64,000 nt of DNA from Istiophorus platypterus (taxonomy: Eukaryota > Chordata > Actinopteri > Istiophoriformes > Istiophoridae), in the NCBI GenBank assembly GCA_016859345.1, contig CM029122.1, positions 789,501 to 853,500 on the forward strand, in the 5' to 3' direction. Positions 57,901-64,000 of the stretch are shown in pieces. The position numbers and the translations under genes are program-made. A model generated the notes under the pieces. That model did not search any database. It was not told the origin of the DNA and was given only the letters and a program-made list of their open reading frames with translations. The stretch's first letter is position 1. Each line of letters begins with the position of its first letter.

Positions 57901-60900
57901 ACATAAGATGACATTAAATGAGATTAGGTGACAAGAGATGACATAACTAGACATAAGATAAAAAGGCATGGTATTTGATGATACAGCATGACATGCGATT
58001 AGATGAAATGTTCAAATAATGAAATTACCAGATATCAAATGACATGAGATAAAATTAAATAAAGTGCGATGAGGTAACATAAAATATCATAATGTGATAT
58101 GACATGAAATGACCTGACATCTAGATGACATGAGATTAGATTAAATGAGATAAAAGTGGTATATAATATTATTTTATAGAATAAAATGAGATCACATGGT
58201 ATAAAATTGTATAAATTTACATGAGATTAGATGAAAAGAAATTATTTTATCTGTTTTATTATATGTAAAACACGGATCAAATTAATTGACTTTGTCTGAC
58301 ATGACATTAAATAACATAAAATGACAGAACATGTTTGTGTGTCTATGTGTGTGTTATTTCAGGTGTCAGGATCGGGGTTAAACCTGCAGTCTGTGGTTTC
58401 CGTGGTGCAGCAGACAATCAAACAACTCAATAGAAGCAAAGAGGAAGTGAACGAGCTGAGGAATCAACAGAAAATCCAGATCCAGCAGCAGGAGGAGGAC
58501 ATGAAGTACTGCAGGAAATACAAAGAAAGACTGCACAAGGTTCTAACTACACTGTGTCACAGGGTCTGGAAGAGTGAACATGTTACCAGTAACTATAGCT
58601 ACCAAGTAATTGTAGTGGGGGAAAGGTATATTTTACTTTCAAATGTAGTTAATTAGAGGCATTATGTGGTGTAAAGTGTAAATACTCAAGCAAATTACGT
58701 GTGTCAAATTTCAACTTAAATACAGGTCTTGGGTAAATGTACTTAGTTACTTTCCATCATTAGATTGCTGTACTGTATATTTTCAGACCCTGCAGGACTT
58801 GAACTGTGTCTCTGAGCTGATGGACTCCTGCACTAGGTTGGATCTGGGTTCAGACCTGCAGACCTCAAGGCTTCTGGAGTGCTTCAGTCAGGCTGGACCA
58901 CATTTTATTGTGAGTCTTGTTATTTTGAACTGCCAAGATATGGAGGACCATCAGGACATTTTATTTACGAGGACTGAAGAGCATAATAACTTGAGGACCA
59001 TTAGGGCTGACTTGACTGCCTGACCCCTGCGCCTTTTGGACTGTGGGGACTAATGAAACTGCTGGAACTTTGAACCGCTTAGCTGACTGGGACTTATTGA
59101 CACTAATAGGACCAGTGTGACTAATGGGACATTTAGACTACAAGAACTGTTAAGATGGCTGAGACTCTGTGCAGCATTGGAACTTTTGGACTGTGGTGAC
59201 TTATGTGACTACTTGGACCTTTCTTAATTTTGGACTTCAGATGGCTGGAACTACTGGTAACACTGGCTTTTTTTCAATGGGGACTGCTGGCATCGCCAGG
59301 ACCTTTGAATTGCTGGCACTAGTTAAATAATTATAGAATAATGGGACTCCATGGGTGTTTGACTGTTGGGGAAACTGGGACTCTGGGGAACTTTTTACTT
59401 TTGGACTGGGACCTTTGGGCATGTTGGACTTTCCTTTGTACTGTTTGGACTACTGGGTTTTTAGGGACCAACGGGTCCCTCAGATTGCAGGGACTACCAG
59501 TAGTGTTGAAGTCCCAATGGTAGTTGTCCCAGATCATTGGGAGTGGATCAACTCTCACTGTTAAAAAAACTGCAGTTCTTGAGACCGCCCGGAATGTTGG
59601 ACTGTGTGAACTATTGGGACTGCTAGAGCCAATGGGACTTCTTGGACTATAATAGTCAGGACAATGGTCCTTTTGGATAATGGGGACTGTGAGGACTACA
59701 GGGACCCCTTTGACTTTAGGAGATTTACGATAGATGGTCCTTATAGACACTATGTACTATTAGTAGGTGGGATTTGGGTCAAAACTGGGACTTCTGGGAC
59801 TGTAACAGATGGGACTCCCGGGACCTTTGTACTGCAGGGAGTACTGGGAGCTGATGGCTGACTTGCTTAGTCCCTTGATGTATTTTTAGAGAGATATTTC
59901 CTCCTAAATGATTTGATACACTTTCTTCTCTGGTCCAGCAACTAGATGCTGAAGTGGAGTACGTGATGAAGAGCTGGGAAACTCTGAGAGGAGTCCAGGA
60001 GCGGCTGGAGGTGAAGGAGGTAAAGGGAGGAGCAGTGAAAGAGGAGGATCTGTCAGAGCTGCAGAAGCTCCAGAGGAGAGTGAAGGACAAGATCCAGCAG
60101 AGTGAGTCAATCTTGGACCTGACTAGCAACTTTCATCTTGCAGCTCAACAGGTCAGTGAAACACGGTTGAAGCTGTTCTGTAAAAGGACATATATAGGGA
60201 ACATGTTTTTTGTTTATTTTTAAAGTACTTGTTATAGATAATTTTTTTCACACAAAAAATCTTTAAACTTCTGTCCTATGATAAAACACCCATCATCATA
60301 ACACAAATCATCATAAAGCAAACACAATCATCCACTAACAAACTGCTTAGTAAAGTAAAACTAGTGTGTTATGATTAGAGAGGCTAGCTTCCATTCGCTT
60401 CTTTTTATGGACATTTTCACATTTTCATTTGCAAATAAAAAACCTGAGTGTGAACTTTGAAAATTCAAAATGATCAAGATACACCAAAAAAGTTCTTGCT
60501 TACTTGCCTGAGGTTGAAAAGTTGTTTTTGTATAAAAGCAAGCAGTATATTTTTCTGTGACATTTTCTGATGTGATCAAGCCTTTTATTCTTCCAACACT
60601 TCAGTGAAGAAGAAGATACGAATTAAGCAACTACAGGCAGGATTACATAGGAATTGCAATTGATATTCACAGCAAACAGAGGTTGAGTCCTATGGGTTGG
60701 TAATGGTCTCTCAGAACTGGTTCTGAAGACATGCTTTTGGGAACCATATCTGTTCATAGTCATTCAACAGGAGGGTGGAGAGAATATTCACCCATGACCA
60801 ACTAGACGGTAATGTTGTTTTCTGTGCTCCCAGCTGGAGGCGCTGCTCCACTCAGACCCTGTGAGTCCTTTAACTGGTACAACTGGTTTACGTAGACCCG

Positions 60901-61538
60901 GTGAGGCTGAGATGAGACGGCACAGAGAGGATCAGCAGCAGCAGATCCAGAGTCTGTTTAAAACCGCCTCAATGCTGAAGACAGACATCTGCAGCACCAT
61001 CAGCCACAGTGTATGAACAGAAAAGACAAAACACAAACACAAATCATTTATAGATCATCAGTGTCCTAAATATGTACGTTTATTCAAATACTGCACCATC
61101 CAAAGGTACTTTTACCTCAATTTAGTATTTCCTTTTTATGCTACTTTAAACTTGCATTCCTCTGCATTTTAAAAGGGAAATATTTTATTTGTACTGCTCT
61201 ACATTTTTCTGACAGTGTTTCTCACCAGTCATTTTACAGATTATGATTTTACATGAGAAAACACATGTTAGTCATATATAATCCCACACATTGTCAAAGA
61301 TGACAGCAGTGTTTCACAAATCCGACTCAGTGTGTGTCTCAAGTATAAAATCAGTGTGTAGTCATGTTCATTCATGTCCTGGCACTATCAGGGTTGGGCA
61401 GGTTTCAGACTGGAGCAGCTAGAGGCTCGTCTTATCTCTTTGGACTCTCTCTCTGTGTCCTGGCTGAACGAAGCAGCTCGATGTGAGGAGAAACTCCGCA
61501 GAGAGCTGCTGGCTCATCTGCGCGATCACATCAACCAG
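45363..61538 (+). CDS. ccdc141: ccdc141 (CAMDI): coiled-coil domain-containing protein 141, 3' end beyond the window
   Basis: CCDC141/CAMDI is a cytoplasmic coiled-coil, spectrin-repeat-like protein. In mammals it binds DISC1 and myosin II, acts at the centrosome and supports neuronal (including GnRH neuron) migration. Exons: 45363-45536, 47759-47881, 49250-49486, 50867-50963, 51422-51573, 51852-52007, 53140-54732, 54958-55077, 55620-55970, 56787-56999, 58363-58539, 58787-58909, 59939-60151, 60834-61010 and 61392-61538, about 1351 codons so far. Family landmarks are TTLSTIAIQAGQSQIVVSVLK at the N-terminus, VHPGLCEIGSNQEENQTLI, SEGWSLLLHLLWRRQEVLKL and, at the last visible exon, RLEQLEARLISLDSLSVSWL. 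Of 14 introns, 13 are phase 0, so nearly every exon can be skipped without loss of frame. The start is uncertain: in-frame ATGs lie at 45363, 45387 (strong context) and 45453. The C-terminal part is not in the window. Confidence 0.92.
45537..47559. other. ccdc141 intron after coding exon 1 (left part)
   Basis: This contains a long (GT)n tract with a short AC inversion (46662-46752) and a run of G bases near 47161. The ORFs here lack family resemblance. Confidence 0.5.
46662..46752 (+). repeat. (GT)n followed by (AC)n
   Basis: About 74 bases of GT switch to about 16 bases of AC, which can fold back as a hairpin. Confidence 0.95.
47560..47737 (+). repeat. 178-bp segment shared with the rootletin-like gene (copy B)
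   Basis: This is nearly identical to 40544-40721. It lies immediately upstream of the (GT)n-TAG acceptor (47738-47758) of ccdc141 exon 2. Confidence 0.88.
47895..48860 (+). repeat. 12-bp minisatellite in ccdc141 intron 2
   Basis: The array is of variants of CTGATCCCTGAC (12 bp), about 80 units, with a higher-order pattern: ACCCCTGGTCTGATTCCTGA-type units recur after 156 bp and then 132 bp. Because 12 is a multiple of 3, the array is open over long stretches in one frame (a Leu-Ile-Pro-Asp-like repeat). That frame is not the frame of exon 2, and no acceptor or donor bounds it, so I treat it as intronic. Confidence 0.93.
50150..50260 (+). repeat. Interspersed repeat copy (partner at 8750-8890)
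   Basis: ATCAGATCAATATTTGGAGC and TTCTGGATCAGGAGCTCCAG match the tspear intron 9 copy with moderate divergence. Confidence 0.6.
50680..50865 (+). repeat. (CTGT)n / (CTGC)n array forming the exon 4 polypyrimidine tract
   Basis: Interrupted CTGT, CTGC and CTTC tetramers run up to the CCGTAG acceptor of ccdc141 exon 4. Confidence 0.93.
50964..51421. repeat. ccdc141 intron 4 with degenerate AAACTGGTTTAA repeats
   Basis: Between about 50985 and 51265 words such as TTTAAACTGG, AAACTGGTTT and TAAACTGG recur irregularly, giving a decayed short-period repeat. Nothing else is recognised. Confidence 0.55.
52008..53139. other. ccdc141 intron 6
   Basis: A (GGAT)n / (ATGG)n microsatellite with interruptions occupies about 52853-52985. 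The rest is AT-rich and unrecognised. Confidence 0.55.
53140..54732 (+). CDS. ccdc141: ccdc141 exon 7: giant 531-codon Ser/Arg/Asp-rich repeat exon
   Basis: The exon starts DLTLTIDKILVQNLL after acceptor CACCACAG and ends LVLSCERILDK before donor GTGACA; both ends are phase 0. Between about residues 340 and 800 of the protein it is built from alternating units close to (G/E)SRSDLKP (8 residues, 24 bp) and GSRSEETRNLQP (12 residues, 36 bp), dozens in all and diverged. A block near 53305-53395 recurs almost unchanged at 54535-54615. The composition predicts an intrinsically disordered, highly charged and phosphorylatable region. The frame is open throughout despite the repeats, which argues for coding selection. 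I know of no such repeat in mammalian CCDC141, so it may be lineage-specific. Confidence 0.8.
54830..54953 (+). repeat. (GT)n tracts at the exon 8 acceptor
   Basis: Three GT blocks separated by GGGG-containing spacers run directly to the TTGCAG acceptor at 54957 of ccdc141 exon 8. Confidence 0.93.
54958..61538 (+). CDS. ccdc141: ccdc141 exons 8-15: spectrin-like helical region
   Basis: Exons 8-15 encode about residues 845-1351 as amphipathic helices of spectrin-repeat style. Examples are VWSSVQQCSSVLSESSEAGQ, NLKWILDQLQALH, IKQLNRSKEEVNELR, VEYVMKSWETLRGVQERL and EARLISLDSLSVSWLNEAA. Exon sizes of 120-351 nt are all multiples of 3. The next exon expected from the family was not found between 61539 and 64000, so the last intron is more than 2.4 kb long or the missing part lies to the right. 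Confidence 0.88.
55971..56786. other. ccdc141 intron 9
   Basis: No exon or repeat was recognised. The short open frame that continues past the exon 9 donor (GTCAGA, 55971) is read-through. Confidence 0.5.
57060..58320 (+). repeat. Degenerate ATGAGATTA-type repeat in ccdc141 intron 10
   Basis: About 1.25 kb is filled with recurring words such as ACATGAGATTAGATGA, GAAATTAAATGA and TGACATGAGAT. The period looks like 10-12 bp but is heavily diverged. It is non-coding and stop-rich. Confidence 0.8.
59030..59870 (+). repeat. Degenerate GGGACTNNTGGGACT repeat in ccdc141 intron 12
   Basis: Words such as TTGGACTACTGGG, AATGGGACT, CTGGGACT and TTTTGGACTG recur about every 12-16 bases across some 840 bases. 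The ORFs on both strands here (for example 59331-59750 on the - strand) are a by-product of this repeat. Confidence 0.8.
60152..60833. other. ccdc141 intron 13
   Basis: No element was recognised. Confidence 0.45.
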
Positions 61539-64000
61539 GTGAGGTCATAGGTCAGATGTACAAGCCACAGTCCACCAATTCCCAGAAAGATGCCAGTGTT
61601 GCTGGAGTAATTTGGAGTAATTTGGTTATAGCGACAGCAACATGTGATTCGACAAGGGGACATATAAACATTACAATCACATAACATGAATAGAATAGGG
61701 AGCTGTAAAAACACCAGAACTTTGGGAAATATTTAACAGCATGTGGATTATTGTTCTTCAGAAGACAACAGAAGGTTTAGTTTTTATTTCCATTTATCAT
61801 CACAGAGTCTCCTCCTTTTTTTTGAGCTGCAGTGGTCAAATCAGAGTAAAAGCATCAACACAATCAGGAATCCTCCTGGGAATAAAAGAAATGTTGTGAA
61901 ATAAAACTGCAGCTATAATCATCATTATGAACTTATTTACTGTGGTAAACGCTCCTTCTGTTTCTGATCTGATTGGTCAGCATTTGGGCTGTTGACAGGT
62001 TTTGATCTGATCCTCTGAAGTTAACCTGCTCTAGAGGAGCCTCTTTTACCATGGGGACTTATGCCAGTTAAAATGAACCAGCTCTGTGATACCAGAAAAC
62101 CTGAGCTGGGTCCACACAGAGCTGGATAACACACTGATCTCGCATCCCGGTACAGGTCCCAGGTCAACTAAGTACTGACACAGAGCTCCACTTGGTTTGG
62201 GATGTAATTCTTCATGAGAAAGACCAGCAGAGGGGGCTGCTGCCAGCTGTCCGTCAATCCGTTTCTCAGTCTGTTAATACCCAGACCCTGGAAAGAACCA
62301 GTCTGAGTCTGATTTCAGGCCCTTTGTAGCACAATCTGTACCAAGATCAGTCACATATATCTTCATTTTCTCTGATTACTGAGATGCTGGTTTATTTTAT
62401 GAGTCTCTGATTTCCATATAATTTCCTACCAATTTCACAGGACCCCCCTAATATGAATTATTTATTCATTTATGATCAGAAACTTTAGTCTTCATGCATG
62501 TCGGTTTGCCTCCTTGCTTGCAGACAAATTTGAGCAGTAAAATGACACTATATAATTGGAAAAAATATTTTGAATTGTACCAATTAAAGACCATCTCTGT
62601 TTTTCTATAATTAGCACAAAATTACATAGTCCATCCCTGGAAATGTCATATTAGTCTAAACATTTAGACTGATGTGCAAATGATTTTCCCTTTACACTGT
62701 AGAGAACGTTATTGTTAAACTATAAATTAAACTGATGTATTTAATATTTTGGAACGAAATTAACTCTCCAGAGCTGATTTTATTCAAATCATATGAACGT
62801 GTTTCTCCAAATCTTAAATGAAGTGGTCTGCGGCAGCCGCTTGCTCAGTTTTATCACAGCCTAAATATAACTGACGTCAGCTGGACAGATTTAGATTTTA
62901 TTGGAGTCCATAAAGTCTCTCAGCTTGCTGCAGGAGTTGGTCTCCCCTCTGAATCATAGACTGGACCTTATGATTCTTTGCTACTGGAAAAAATTAGAAG
63001 AAGCAGACCCGTGGTGGGTTAGTAAACACCAAAAAAAAGGTTCCTTTATGTCCCTGGTTTCTACTGGCCACTCAACTGTGTTCAGGTGCAGTTCCTCTTA
63101 TCTCCACTAGATGCTGCTCCAAGAAAACTCTACTGAAGAGAATGGCACATGCTCCAACTTCTCGCTTAGAAAATAAAGTTAAGACATTTTTTCAATAACA
63201 AGTTCATGTCTTAGGAGAAGCATGTTGACTCAATGTTATAAATATACTGTGCACAGGTAAGATGACTGTAATTGGACAAAATACAGCATAAAGTAAATAC
63301 TAAAGACTTTTCAGGTCACATATAATAGTCTGAATTTGAGTTTACAGGCAAAAGTGAAATATGTGTGGACAGATTGCATGGACAGATTATTGATTGGACC
63401 TCGCCAGCACTGGCCCAGGTGCCTGAGAGGTCAGGGGGTCCCTGGGCCTGAGCTTCTTTGTATTGACTTGGGATGATATTACAAACAACCAATAAATGAA
63501 CACAAAGAGACACACATGACCATGATGGTGCCCTCTTTCAGTAAATCTGTGAAATTATATACTGTTAAACTTTCACTGGTTTCACTGGTGTTACTGGTTC
63601 AGTCTGCCATGTCGTTGAACAGTACAGCAGCAGCTGTTGTAGGAATGACAGTGGGAGAGGGGCAGGATAAGAGAGGTTGACAGACAGTGGGAGAGAGACA
63701 TAGAGGGAGGGGAAGAAACGCTAAATACAGGTCGAGTCAGCCAGCGGGTATTTCCCATCATGCACCTGGTGCTGTGTGTCACCAGCACATTGAAACCCTC
63801 TGGAGCAGCTTAGGTGGACATCAGAGACTCACAACTAAAATCAAACAGAAAACACAAATACACTTTATAAAGGCTTCATATGCTAAACACTAATGTTATT
63901 TTATTTTAATGATACACTGGGTCAGTATCTCAACAACCAGTAAGCGAGTGACTCAGGGTGGATCTCTCTTATTTTTGGGCCAATTACTGATTAAATTCAC
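61539..64000. other. ccdc141 intron 15 or 3' region, truncated by the window edge
   Basis: No exon with family resemblance was found. ORFs at 62901-63110 and 63687-63893 have no recognisable domain. The right end of the gene lies outside the window. Confidence 0.45.

Noticed and set aside
59237..59861. Several overlapping ORFs on both strands, up to 139 codons
   Set aside because: They come from the degenerate GGGACT repeat of intron 12 and do not fit between exons 12 and 13.
1..64000. Prokaryotic-type systems, CRISPR arrays, phage or integrated virus genes
   Set aside because: No spacer-repeat pattern, operon structure or viral protein was seen; all strong coding signal is spliced vertebrate genes.

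Overview
The window is vertebrate genomic DNA, most likely from a ray-finned (probably percomorph) fish. The support is: intron-rich genes with GT-AG junctions that keep phase, abundant (GT)n, (CT)n and (TA)n microsatellites, a decayed Tc1-like transposon, a decayed LINE ending in ATGG repeats, and an intronic interspersed repeat that I recognise from percomorph sequences. Nothing looks prokaryotic or viral. There is no tRNA, rRNA or CRISPR array that I can see.

Three protein-coding genes lie head to tail on the + strand. (1) tspear, 573-17656, is complete: 15 coding exons, 667 codons, a signal peptide, a laminin G/TSPN-like domain and a C-terminal array of EAR repeats. (2) A rootletin-family coiled-coil gene (CROCC/CROCC2/CEP250 group), 22955-41237, has 27 exons in a conventional model. 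It has the N-terminal rootletin domain and then a very long rod, much of it encoded by one giant purine-rich exon. (3) ccdc141 (CAMDI), from about 45363 to beyond the right edge, has 15 exons visible (about 1351 codons) and its 3' part is missing. Genes 2 and 3 are about 1 kb apart. Both families act at centrosomes or the cytoskeleton.

The most unusual structures are in genes 2 and 3. In gene 2 a segment of about 2.02 kb, containing the end of the giant exon, a whole intron and the start of the next exon, is tandemly duplicated and almost identical. A patch of about 70 bp copied from inside the unit lies at the junction, next to a GATGAA microhomology. Copy 1 has a one-base deletion that shifts the frame just before its splice donor, and copy 2 is entered through an in-frame TAG. 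As assembled, neither path is open, so this is either a very recent rearrangement or an assembly error. In gene 3 a single symmetric exon of 531 codons (53140-54732) is built almost wholly from alternating Ser/Arg/Asp-rich units of about 8 and 12 residues. It sits in a locus where several introns carry minisatellites of 12-14 bp period, which suggests an exonised minisatellite. Neighbouring introns of genes 2 and 3 also share a nearly identical 178-bp segment.

Remaining DNA is intron or intergenic sequence. The main non-gene features are a 14-bp minisatellite in tspear intron 11, a 12-bp minisatellite in ccdc141 intron 2, degenerate repeats in ccdc141 introns 10 and 12, and many dinucleotide tracts that directly abut splice sites. 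Exon coordinates are my own reading, checked only by phase bookkeeping and by family resemblance; no alignment was run.
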